From NCBI GenBank assembly GCA_038380795.1, contig CM076259.1:58857938-58921937 (forward strand): 64,000 nt of DNA, given 5' to 3'. The notes under the pieces are model-generated. The model was not told the DNA's origin. It searched no databases and was given only the letters and a program-made list of their open reading frames with translations. A program made the position numbers and the translations under genes. The stretch's first letter is position 1. The number at the start of each line of letters is the position of its first letter. Source of the DNA: Pyrocephalus nanus. Its lineage: Eukaryota > Chordata > Aves > Passeriformes > Tyrannidae. Of this stretch, positions 25,371-37,100 are shown piece by piece.

Positions 25371-26045
25371 TGTTTTTAAGGTATTTTTAAATTTCACGTT
25401 TAGAATAAATGTTTCAAAGTTCAGCATTAGATTAAGCCTGACTTTTGTAAATCATCAGCAGAGTTCTCTAGGCTGCTTCAGGTCATTGTGTTGAAGACCA
25501 AAAAAAGTTCTTTTTCTTTAAAAGAAGGTTATCTATTTCTGCAGTAGTACTACTAAAGAAACCCTTTTTTAAAACATAATTTTAGATATAGTATTGTCAT
25601 TTTAAAGAATATTTTATTTGAAATTTAATTTTAATGAGAACATATTACATATATTTCAAATTTATTACCTGTACAGTTCAAATTTCTCATATCCTGTATT
25701 TGTTTAACATAGGTGTGCACGTATCCACATATGCCCCTATAGCTATTAGAGATTTATTCAGCACGTTTGCACTTTACAGAAAAAAGATAAATTTTCTTCT
25801 TTTCTGCCAGCTAATGATTGTCAGTACACACTGACTTATAATAAATTTAGGCAGGGGATAAACTTATATAAAGCGTTTAAATCTGGGACAAATTTCCTGT
25901 TGGATTTCCTTAAGCTGATTATTTAATTTTGATCCTTACATTTATTCAAACAAGGATATATGTATATGGAAAAGCTAGCTAAATGCTTGTTACATGGTCT
26001 GATGAAAATGGTATTCTCAGCAAATCACTGGAAAAATGGATTTAT

Positions 26046-28610
26046 AAATTCATAGAATGGTTTGGGTTGGAAGGGACCTCTAAAGGCCGTCTAGTCCAAG
26101 CACCATATGATGAGTAGGGACATTTTCAACTAGATCAGGTTGCTCAGAGCGCTGTCCAGCCTGACCTTGAATGTTTCCGGGGATGGGGCATCTACAACCT
26201 CTGGACAGTCTGTGCCAGTGCCTTACCACCCTCATTGTAAGACATTTCTTACATCTAATCTGAATCTATGCTCTTGCAGTTTAAAACCGTTCCTCCTTGT
26301 CCTATTACAGCAGGCCCTGCTAAGAAGTTTGTCCCTGTCATTTTTATAGGCTCCCTTTAAGTATTGAAAGGCTGCCATAAGGTCTCCTGAGAGCCTTCTC
26401 CAGGCTCAACAACTCCCACTCCCTCAGCCTGTCTTCAAAGAGAGGTGCTCCATCTCTCTGATCGTTTTTGTGACCCTCCTCTGAACCCACTCCAACAGGT
26501 CCATGTCTTTCCTGTGCTGAGGACCCCAGAGCTGGATGCAGTATTCCAGGTGGAGTCTCACTCTGCTCTCTCAGAGCACACTATGGGGGCAGAATCCCCT
26601 CCCTCGACGTGCTGGCCATGCTGCTTTTGATGCAGCCAAGGGTACAGTTGGCTTTCCTGGCTGTGACACATTGCCAGTTTGTGTCTGCTTCCATGTCCAC
26701 CAAAACGTCCAAGTCCTTCTTGGGGCTGCTCTTAATCTGTTCATTCTGCAGCTTGTGTGAATACTGGGAGTTTGCCCAGCCCAGGCACTTGTCACCAGTG
26801 TTCATCTGGACATTGAACTGTTGACTGCTCTCCTCTGGATGGGCCCATCCAACCAACCCTGAATATTCCACCCATCAAATCCATATTTCTCCAGTTTGGA
26901 GAGAAGGGTGTTGGAAGGGAATATGTCAAAGGCCTTACAGAAGTCCAGATATATGACGTCTGTAGCTCTTCCCTTGTCCGCTGATGCAGTCACTCCATTA
27001 TAGAAGGCCACTAGGTTGGTCAGGCAGGACTTGCCCTTGGTGAAGCTGTGCTGGCTTCATTAAATCACCTCCCTGTCCTCCATGTGCTTTAGCAAAGCTT
27101 CTAGAAGGATTTGTACCCGGGCACAAAGGTGGGGCTGACAGGTCAGTAGTCTCAAGGATCCTCCTTTCTAACCTTTTTTAGGATGAGTACAATGTTTCCT
27201 ATTTTGCAGTCACCCAACTGCCATGACTTTTCAGATATGATGAAGAGTGACTTAATAACCGCATCAGCCAATTAATTCCCTTAGGACTCTGTAAAGTGTC
27301 TTGGCAGGTCCCATAGACTTACATACATTCAGGTTCCTCAGGTTGTCACAAACCTGATCTTCTCTTACAGTGGGAGGGACTTCGCTTCCACTGTCCATCC
27401 ACTGGAGAGGTATAGGAAGAGAGGTTGCCAGTGAAGACTAAGGCAAAAAAGTTATTGAGTACCTCTCCCTTCTCCTCATCTGTTGTTACCAGTTTGCCAA
27501 TTGTGTTCATCAGTGAGGACATGCTTTCTTTGACCTGCCTTTTCTGGCTGCATACCTCTAGAAGCCCTTCTTATTCTTTGCATCCCTTGCCAAATTCATC
27601 TCTACCTTTGCCCTGGCCTTCTGACGTCATCTCTGCAAAACTGTGCAGCATCCTTGTAGTCTTCCCAGAATACTTGTCCCAGCTTACACTGCATGTGCAT
27701 TTCCTTGCCCTTCAGGTTGACCTCAGCTCGTCTTAGCTTGGTCTCAACTCAGCAATGCCAGTCTCATGCCTTCCTTTCCTGATTTCTTACACTCAGGAAT
27801 TGGTAGCTCTTGTGCTCTGTAGGAAGTCTCCTTAAAGATGTGCCATGTGTCTGAGGACAATTTCCATGGCGGTTCTGTTGACTAACTCCTTGAAGAGCTG
27901 GAAGTATGCTTTTCCAAAATTTACAGTCCTAAACTTAGTCTTTGCCTGTCCCATATCCCTCAGAGCAGCAACTTCACCAGTGCATGTTCACTGTGGCCCA
28001 GGGCATCTCCAGTCTTAGATTCATCTCTAATCACTGATTAGCTCATTTAAGTTGGACCAAGAGGTCCAGTGTTGTGTCACCTCTGGTAGGGCTGTCTATT
28101 ACCTCTCTTAATAAGTTATCTATCCTCCGTGCATTCCAGGAGTCTTCCCCTGGAATAGCTTGCCGTGCTACTTTTGGAGTAGATGTTGGGATGGTTGAAG
28201 TCCCCCCTCAGGACAAGAGCCTGTGAGCATGATTCCTCCTGTAGCTGGAGCAGGAAGGCTTCATCAGCAGGCTCCCTGGATCAGGCAGCCTGTAGCAGAC
28301 CTCAACCACCAGGTTGCCTTGTTACCTGAGTTTCTTAATTCTTGCCCGTAAGTTTTCAGCCTGCTCATGACTAATCTTCAGAGACTTCAGCTCTTCACAC
28401 TCTTATCCATTTCTTGTTGTAGAGGACAACAATTCAGCCCTTCCTTCCTGGCCTGTCCCTTCTTAACAGCCTGCAGCCATCCATAACCACGCTCCAGCCA
28501 TGGGATTTGTCCCTCCAGGTTTCAATACTGTAAACTGAGTTGTAGCCTTCTAGCAGCACAGTGGTTTCCAGCTCCTCCTGCGTGCACTTAAGGTGATGCA
28601 GCTTGCTAAA
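26046..28610 (-). mobile_element. CR1 LINE, long copy with endonuclease and reverse transcriptase remnants, minus strand
   Basis: Read on the minus strand, the 3' end at 26046 carries the CR1 tail (plus-strand CATAGAATGGTTTGGGTTGG, AAGGGACCTCTAAAGG). At 26802-27011 is an RT fragment containing '[11 protein letters not shown]' and 'WNIQGWLDG'. Around 28140-28210 lies the endonuclease GDFNHP signature, and towards 28560 the N-terminal EN segment ('QEELETTVLLEGYNSV'). Frames are broken by stops and indels, so the copy is not autonomous. At about 2.55 kb it is the longest repeat in the window. It is antisense to AKAP11 and inverted relative to the CR1 at 24190-25370. Confidence 0.92.
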
Positions 28611-31061
28611 AAGGTAGAGATGGTTAAACTTTATGTGGATATTTATCAGTTATCTGTGTGATCAGTTTTTTCCCTTTTTTCTTGGGGTGTCTACTGATAC
28701 ATTATTCAGTAAAAGGAAAGTCCTGTTCCTCTTACATCTGATACTTCTGCCATTTACTTCCTTTTTTGAGTTTACAGTAGGGGGGGAAATTAATAATCAA
28801 ATTATTTACACAAATGTTTTGTTTGTCAGTGCTTTCACTTCCTTTCCAGTTAAAGTTTGTGTACCTCTCAGATGATTGGACCGTTGTTATTTTGAAAATG
28901 GATGACAATTTTATATATTAAAAATAAAACCTCCAGGTTTTGTTGCATTGTTGGACAAATGCGACCCTTCGGATGTCTCTGAAATGCATGACAGAGTTGA
29001 AATGCTGTAGGTGGTGGGGAGAACCTGAGTTATTCAAGTACAGAAGGACTGGGTGCAGACAAGACAAAATGGTTTTGGTGTTATGTTGATAAACCAGTAC
29101 CGTTTCTGTCCAGTATCTTTCTGAGTCTGTGATTTACAGGTCTGTTGGTTTCATGAGTAGGTGACACTGCACATGGCTCTATATTGATTCTTGGGTCTCT
29201 AGAGTTTAGTAGCAGATGACATAGAAAAAAACTTACTGCCTGAAGGCAGTGTAACTGTAAGCTATTGTACCTGAGTAAACACCCAATGTGGTTATAAGGT
29301 AATCTCTGTGGTGTACTATGCTGGGCTTTGTTAAAATTGCTGCAAGGAGTGATCAGCCCAAAATTGTAGAACACAGGTACTTGATTCTATGTGGAAAACC
29401 AGCTTTTGCCATAGGTGACTTTTTTAAGGACAAGAAGTGTCTGAGAGTATTCCCCCAATATGTTTAGATTTATAGTGGATTAGTCATTTAAGATAGAGCA
29501 GTAGGGACAATTGATTTCTTTTTCTTGCTTGATACTGTTCTGTGACTTTTTTTTTTTCTTTTAAACACATCGAGTTTCAGCGAAGAATTGTGTTTTTTAA
29601 TCCTCCATCTGTAGTTTCCTGTGAAATGAGTTTCTTACTTGTATTTACTATATTTATATATAGTATATGATCTACTGTGTGCCTAGCTGCTTCTCATAAT
29701 TGGCCTAATTTTCCAAACCAGACATCCACTTAAGAGAGTTGCTGTGCTCAAGAGATTAAAATGTTGCAGTTAATTTGCATAAATGTAACTTTTTTCTTAA
29801 AATTCTCTCAAGGTAATTTTTGTGAAGGAAAGTAGAAATCAAGGTGAAATGTCAATAGATGTACCTAATAATAATCTCTTGCTATGTATTCTTGAAGAGG
29901 TTTTACTGAAGAGGTGCTAGGGTGGAGGAAGGTGAAGAATACAGTTGCTTGATGACGCTACTACTAATCTTATTTAAGTTACTTATACCGAAGAACAAAC
30001 CCATCTAAAGATTTATTTCCCACATAACGGGCAAATACATGCTTGAGATAAGATCAAGAAAATCTGTCTGGTCAGTTGTGCAAAGAAGACCCACACTCAG
30101 ATATCTTGGTGGTTTGGTTTGGTTTTGTGTATTTGGTTTCTTTTGTTTGTTTGTTTGTTTTAAATTTTATTTCGCCTTCATTTTTACATGCATTTGCTCC
30201 TTGCCTGGTTCATTTTGGATAGTCTAGGAGTTCTTTTTCCTGGTTAAATTGTGTGACTATGAGAAAAGCTGAATTATTAAAACTTCCATAGAACTTAAAA
30301 GCCCTGCACAGGCTTTCTGTCTTTGATAACACCCTGTATTTATTGCCTGTTTGGGGGCATGTAGAGATGAGTGAAAAAAACTAGACTCATTGCTATTGGT
30401 TAAAGAGGGAAACTTGAAAAAAATGTTTTCGTTTCATAGCTGGTTTTTTATCTTCTTGTTGTTAGAATTAGACTTAAGATCAATAAGGGCAGCTGACTAG
30501 AGCAGGAACTCTTGTGACCTACTTCACTGAAGTGCTGGTAAATTCAGCTTTAGTCTGCTGTGTTTTGCCAGTGGAGACGACTGCCCAGAGCAGGGCCGGA
30601 GAACAGTGTTGATCCATGTTAGCCTGTAGTACCTTCAGTCAACAGAAATTACTAGGCCAGATGGTTGAGTGGGTAAATTGTACATTTGCCTCTCCAGATT
30701 GTTGAAGGGTAGTTCCAGCACCTTGTAGGTACAGGAATCTGCTGTTAGACTTTCAAGAGTACCAGTGATAGTGAAACATTATTTAATGTAATGTTCATCT
30801 CCAACTCCCACCCCGCAGCCTTGAAATCTAGTTAAACTGTGTAACTTACTGCAAGTTCTGTATTTCCAGTCTGGTTGCTAAGGCAGTACTTTTTAAATGA
30901 AGCTGTCAGTATGGATGGAGCGCTTTTTAATCTTTCTCAGTTCTAAAATGCTTTTTGATTGGTTTTTATTATTGATTCTTGTTTTGTCTACTTGCATTGT
31001 CAAAGTGGATGCAAACTAAATGAGTAAATATAAAATAATAAAATATAATTGTTTTTTATAG

Positions 31062-31106
31062 GTATTTTTGAGCTGACTTTCATCAAATACTAAGACTGGA
31101 AAGATC
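31062..31106 (+). other. AKAP11: AKAP11 exon 2, 5' UTR part
   Basis: The acceptor TTTTTTATAG ends at 31061. An in-frame TGA at 31074-31076 lies between the acceptor and the ATG, so translation cannot extend upstream in this exon. That supports the start chosen at 31107. Confidence 0.8.
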
Positions 31107-31166
31107 ATGGACATGTATGCCAGAACTCAGGGCAGTCGAATGAAACCAAGAATATCTGTCAAAAAG
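31107..31166 (+). CDS. AKAP11: AKAP11 exon 2 coding part (residues 1-20)
   Basis: Encodes the N-terminus [20 protein letters not shown], which aligns end-on with the short basic N-terminal exon of mammalian AKAP11. Donor AAAAAG|GTAATT, phase 0. The basic character (two Arg, Lys and Lys-Lys in the last ten residues) is conserved; the first ten residues are lineage-specific. Confidence 0.88.
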
Positions 31167-34100
31167 GTAATTATCTGTATTTAAATAAAAAAATATTTTA
31201 GAGCTTTTCGACCTAATAATGAAGCAAGTGAAATGGTTTGGTTGAGGTTTTTTGAGTATGGGGTTTTTTGTTAATATGTTTTAATTGTGGTTGTCTGACA
31301 TTTCAAGGAGGCAAAGAAATTGCCTTTGCTTTATGCTTTGGCATATTTAGTGTAGTTGAAGTGGGAGAGAGCATAATTTAAGGAAGAGGTGCATGCTTTT
31401 GTCTTTCAAGGTGACATGATGAAATCATGATGTATTAATTTCCTAGACATTGCCTTGTTTATTGGAAGATAGCTTTTATTTTAGAACAGATTTTTTGATT
31501 TTATATGTAATAAATTAAAATACAAATATGTAGTCTTCATTGAGTTATGTGAAGTCTGTGTTAGGACTTCCTGGTATTATCTATATCTTTAGATCTCTTG
31601 GTTTCTTGTCTGTTTGCCCTTCTGTTTACAGGAACATTTAGGAACTGCCTAGGTGAAAAAGAAAATATGTCTAGCACTTAAAAAAGATATTAGAGGGTTG
31701 CGGGTTTTTTTATTTGAATATTTTTATTCCTTTAAATTTTGTCTCTTTAGCTTGGAGAACATAAATATTTTTCCTCAGATTTTGTTACAATTTATGTAAG
31801 TGCTTATTGAAATGAAAGTTGCAGTTTATCCTAAAGGAAGAAATTTATTTATCCAATTGTATTTCTCAAGGTAGTTGAACAGAGCTGAGTTGATAGGTCT
31901 TTCCTGGTTACTAATAACATTTTTATTTGCAAATTACTGCAAGGGTAAGAGGAGAAACTGAATGAGGAGGCATCTTGTCAGATGAAAATCGTATTATTCT
32001 ATTTCATAGGCAGATTTTGTTGTTTTAAGGAAACAGTGTCTGTATATGTCCTGTAGAAACTATTTGAAGGCAAAGGAAAGTATTATGAGACAATCAGTTG
32101 TTTCAGGTCCTGACATGGAATGTTAATGGACATATATTAAGCAGTTTGTAATTATGGGTGATATTCTTTCATTTTAAGACACACAGTATAAAACCTTCTA
32201 TTTTATTGGTTTATGAGAACTCACCAGCTCAAAGAGTTCTTTAACTACATAAAAGTAATTTTACATTCTTGAAAGACCTGTTATAATCTCTTCTTTATTT
32301 ATTTTTCTGCTTCAGTTTACAGATCAAACCAAATACCAGTCTACCCATCACCCTCACATTTTTAAACTTATGGGTTACAGAAACATCTTTCCAGTAATGA
32401 CAGTGACCAGTAGTTCCTCACTGATTCTGATAGTTGCCTAAAATATTAGCTCTGTGAACTGCTCTGTTAATTGCCATTAAGCATTCTGGACTGTATAGTT
32501 CTAGAAACATGAATTTTGCACTTCTCGAGTGTCTTGCAGAATTCTACATTTCCACACAGCCAGGCTCCAGTGTTTCGATCTGTGGCTGCCTCTTGATGTT
32601 TCCCTGAGGAGTGGCTGTTTAGATTATGATGTGGAACTTTTTCTCTCATAGAGCCAGGCACTAGGGCGATCAGAATTGCAATATGTTTCATCTTCTGTTG
32701 ATTCACAGAAGATTGCAGTCTGATACCTATCCTCTTTGTAACACTTTGTCATAGTTAACAGGAATTGTTGCAGTAGTAGCTCTTAAAAGTTAGTGCAAAG
32801 TTATGGTATGCACATTTAAAGCCTAAGTTTCTATTTTTGCAAAATTACCTCAAAATATTTAATCCATTAAAATTTTACAGCACATGATGAAGTCAGGAAG
32901 AGCTGCTTTGTTGCTTAAGAGCAGAGTAAGCATGACTGTCCAGCACTGAACTTAATTTCTTGAGAGACTGTGGCATCTTACAGGTTGTTTGAAATGTTAG
33001 AGATCAGTTGTTGAAAACACTTCATGAGATGAAATACTATAGAATTTCCTCCAGTGTACTGTGAAGGATCTGTAGATAATGACTTCTTGATTTGCTAAGG
33101 GGACAATGCAAATCTTTGAATCGCTCAGTTGAGCTAGAGGTGTGACAAGGATTTTCATTGTTAGGGTCTCAGCACCTTGATGATATTTGTGTTTTTCCCC
33201 TGACATTACTTAGTAACTTTGAATCTGTGCTCAAGAATGACATAGGATTTCTTGCAAGACATGACTTTAGAATTTCTGTGAGAAAGGAGTACACAGGCCT
33301 AGCAAGTAGAGCTTTATAGATTGCTTGGGTGTTTTTTACCCATATGTCAATGTACATTGGAAGTAGTTGTACTATTTATTAAAACAAATTACCTCCTTTT
33401 GCTGAAGATGAGGTCTTGTCCTTACCTAAACTGAGCTTATAGTCTTGGGAACTTGCTAGTTTTCAGTTTTTAATGTAGTTGCATGTCTCCTCATCTGGGA
33501 TTGTGAGAGAACTTACTTCCATTGTCTGTTTGATAGGAGAGTTTCCCTGAAATTGAGTCCAGTCCTTTCCTGTCACAAGCACAGCTCTGACAGGGACAAG
33601 AATATGAATAAGTTACTAAATACACTCTCAGGTAATGAGGGGAGTTTAACCCTCCCACCAAACCTACTGCTTGCTGGTTTAAAGTATTTTTGAACCACAC
33701 TGCAGTAATAGCTCAGAATCTTAGGAATTTCAGGCTGAAGCTGTTCAACAGCAAATTTATACCTGTTTGCTCAAGGATGTCATTATTCTTCCGCTTAAAT
33801 AATTTATTTTCTTTTGCTGATGTTCACCCTTATGATTTTTTTTAAATTATGTCCTCTGTTAGCCTTGGTTTATGGCAACCATGTAAACTAAGGTTTTAGT
33901 CTGCTTTTGTATGAAAGCCTCTACATTCCAGTGATTATCCTTCATAGTCCTACTTTCTGTGCTTGTTGTGAGTTAATCTTCTTTTTACATGTGGATAATA
34001 CTGTATGTACAATTACACAGGATGTCCTTCTCAGTGACTGATGTCAGTTCTTTCACTGAAGGATGCACATTTGCTGTTTTCAGTGCTGTATCATATTGAC

Positions 34101-37100
34101 CATTCATTGCTATACCACGATCAAGAAGTCAGCTCAGGTCTTGTATTTCCCAGCTTGTGAATTTACAATTCTATTTTAAAGCTTGCTTTTAGTTTTTAAG
34201 AACATAACTTTGTGCTTCCTGTGGTTGCATTTTAAAACACTCTTGCGTTGGGCAGGTCCTTCCTCTATGATTTGATATTCTTCTTCTTAGGTGATGACAC
34301 CTGCTTACTTTAATTATTACCAGTTTTCATCTCATATTCCCTTTTTTCCCCTCATTAAATTTATTAATGATGATGCTTCATATCAATCTCAAGATAAATT
34401 TTGAAGAAGTTGATTACTGACCTACAACAGCTATTCTCAAAAACATCTCTGTATTATCTCTACTCAGGCAAGGTCTTCTTTTCCAGAGACAACTCTATTA
34501 GTAAACTCTGTCTTTATCTGGTTTTCTTAACTCTTCATATATTTCATTCTAAATAATCTACAGAAGTCACAGATAGATGAGGGGTTTTTCCATGTATATG
34601 TGTTTTGCATGTTAATTTCCATATATTTATTATTTTCACATTCTGAACTATTTTTGATATTCATTAATATGATCTGAAAAGCATATGTCACTTGCACTTA
34701 ATTTTAAATATAGTGTTTTATGTCTTCAGTTATGTACTGCTGCCATGGGCTACCAGACCTGCATATAGTCTTGTATGCTGGTTCTTCCAGGTCTTAGGGA
34801 GATTTTTCCAGTTGTTTCATCTTTCTTCTTCTCCCACTTCAAATTAATATTCTCCAAAGTGTTGAATTTTGCTTCACCTCAGTAGTTCCTCATGCCATGC
34901 TCTGGTTCATAGTTACCCATTCTGCCTTTCAGATGTAAAACAAGGGATAGTACTTCCTTATAAATAAGGTGTATGTGATAGTTTGTAGCTCTAGAAAACC
35001 CAGTTTGAGAATAACAATGAGCCCTTCTCCATCTTGAGCACTCTTGGCTTGCAGAAAATTAGCAGGTCAAAACATACGACTTTTTTTCCCCCCTAATTAA
35101 TATTTTGAGTACTGTAACTGATTAAATTATTGTAGAAGCTGAAAATGAGACGTTTCAACATACTTGCTTGACTTCATGAATTATTTTTGTACAAGATAAA
35201 TGAAGGAATTTCTGGGGAGCAGTCTTTGAGCAATATTGCAGCCACCTGTAAATTTGGAAGATCCAGACAATAAGAGAAAGACACTGGCAGCATACTTTGG
35301 AAAGTACAAAGATACATTACTGAATTGTGGAAGTAAATTACAACTAAATATGTTGGGGGAAGACAATAGATAAAACTGGAAATTTGGCAAATGCTTCATT
35401 AATTTATTTTAAATGAACCAATAACTGCATAAAATGCTTTTTAAAATAGTTCAGCTGTTGCTTTTCTATAACAGTTACTGTTTTGACTTCTTTAGCAGCA
35501 CTTGGCCTTGACTGTCAGGTTGGTAGTCTAAGCCTTGCTTGCTAGCATTCTGAAATGTATTTTGGTACTTTCAAGAATCCTGATGTTCTAATTTGCTTTT
35601 TTCTATTAATTCTAGAAATTCTTTCCTAATTTTGTGTTGCCATGAGCACAAGAATGGTGATACAGGTCCTGCTCTAATCCTTTGACTTCCTTGATACTGC
35701 TTTTTATACAGGGAAAAAACAAAATCTTTCTTGAGGTTTAAATTTATTATGTAATATCACCTTTTACTGTAAAGGGATTGTTTTTGTTTCAGGTGTATCA
35801 GAAAGGCAAACGTTCTCTGACTAAATTTGGTTATCTAGCACTTCTACTATTGTTTGAGAAGCTATGCGAATTTGAAATACCTTGTCATAAACTGGACGCA
35901 GTGATTTCTCACTTCATTTTTTAACAGGGCAATCTTTTAGAGAATAATTGAATGGATTAACAATTTTTAACCATATGATGATCTTATTTGTCTTCTCAAC
36001 CTTACAACTTGCTAGAGAAGATGACAATTTTAAATTAAAAAAGAAATTGCTGGCTTCCTATAACAATTGAGAAGATATTGCCTCTTTTATGAGCTGAGTG
36101 AACCAGTTTTGTTGTTCTGTCGTCTTATTTGCCTTCTGCACTTTGTTACACTAGGAGAAAGTCGTGGATTCTTCAGCCTTTTTTAGCCATCTGTGGGTGC
36201 TTGCATGTCACCATAAGTGTTATTATAAGAAATGTTGCAAGAAGTGTTTACATGGGACTAAGTTTCAGTTGTTTCGTATCCTTCACAGAATGGGGAAGAA
36301 TGTGTGTGGATTTTCTTGGGGTTTTTTTGTTTGCTTGTTTATTTTCTTCCCCTCTGACTTTTGAAGCCACCTGCATGACTTTTCTTGGCTAAAGTTGCTT
36401 TTCATCTTATTTAAGGAAAAGCTGTTGAAGAAATTCCATATATAGGCTTCAATGCAAGGAGTAGATGGTGTTTGGATTTCTTCTTGGATTCATCTGTTCT
36501 TTTTTTCCAAGTTTGTGTGTTCTTATCTTTTTTCTTTTTTTTTTTTAATGCAGAACCTATTTTGGAATATAAGTATTGCTTGAAGAAAAAAACTTACCTG
36601 TTTCAGTTCCATATCCTGAAGTGAATTTAAACTTCAAACCTCTTGATTTACATACAAAGTAATTTGAAATAGTAGTTAGAGTAGGGACGCCTATGGAGGG
36701 GGACAGGGAAGAGATGGATGGACCATGTATCCAAAACTGAAAATGCCCTTTTTTTTTTTTTCTTTTTTTTTTTTTATTATTATTATTTTTAATTTAATTA
36801 TTTTTCAGAGTTTTGGTGAAGGTATACTGCACTCTATGAAGTCACTGCTACACAGCAGGAAAGAGTTATGCAACGTATCAGCAGAGGAATGCCTAAATCG
36901 GGAAGAAGAAGATAATTTTATTGAGGTTTGGCACAATGTTACCATTTATATATATTTTGTGGCTATGATAGAAAACAGTTTTGCTTGAAACAGTATGGGG
37001 AGTTGCAGGATAGTAAACAGGAACAATGATTCAAGTTACTGGCTGTAAAATCTGTACCCTGTATTGTCATTTTTGAATTAAGTCACTACAGTCTTGAAAC

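Larger units (their letters stand above)
22245..31061 (+). other. AKAP11: AKAP11 intron 1
   Basis: An 8.8 kb intron, GTACGG...TTTTTTATAG. The first 550 bp remain inside the CpG island. It holds a T27 homopolymer and two CR1 LINEs in opposite orientation (listed separately); the rest is AT-rich unique sequence with no supported exon. Confidence 0.75.
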
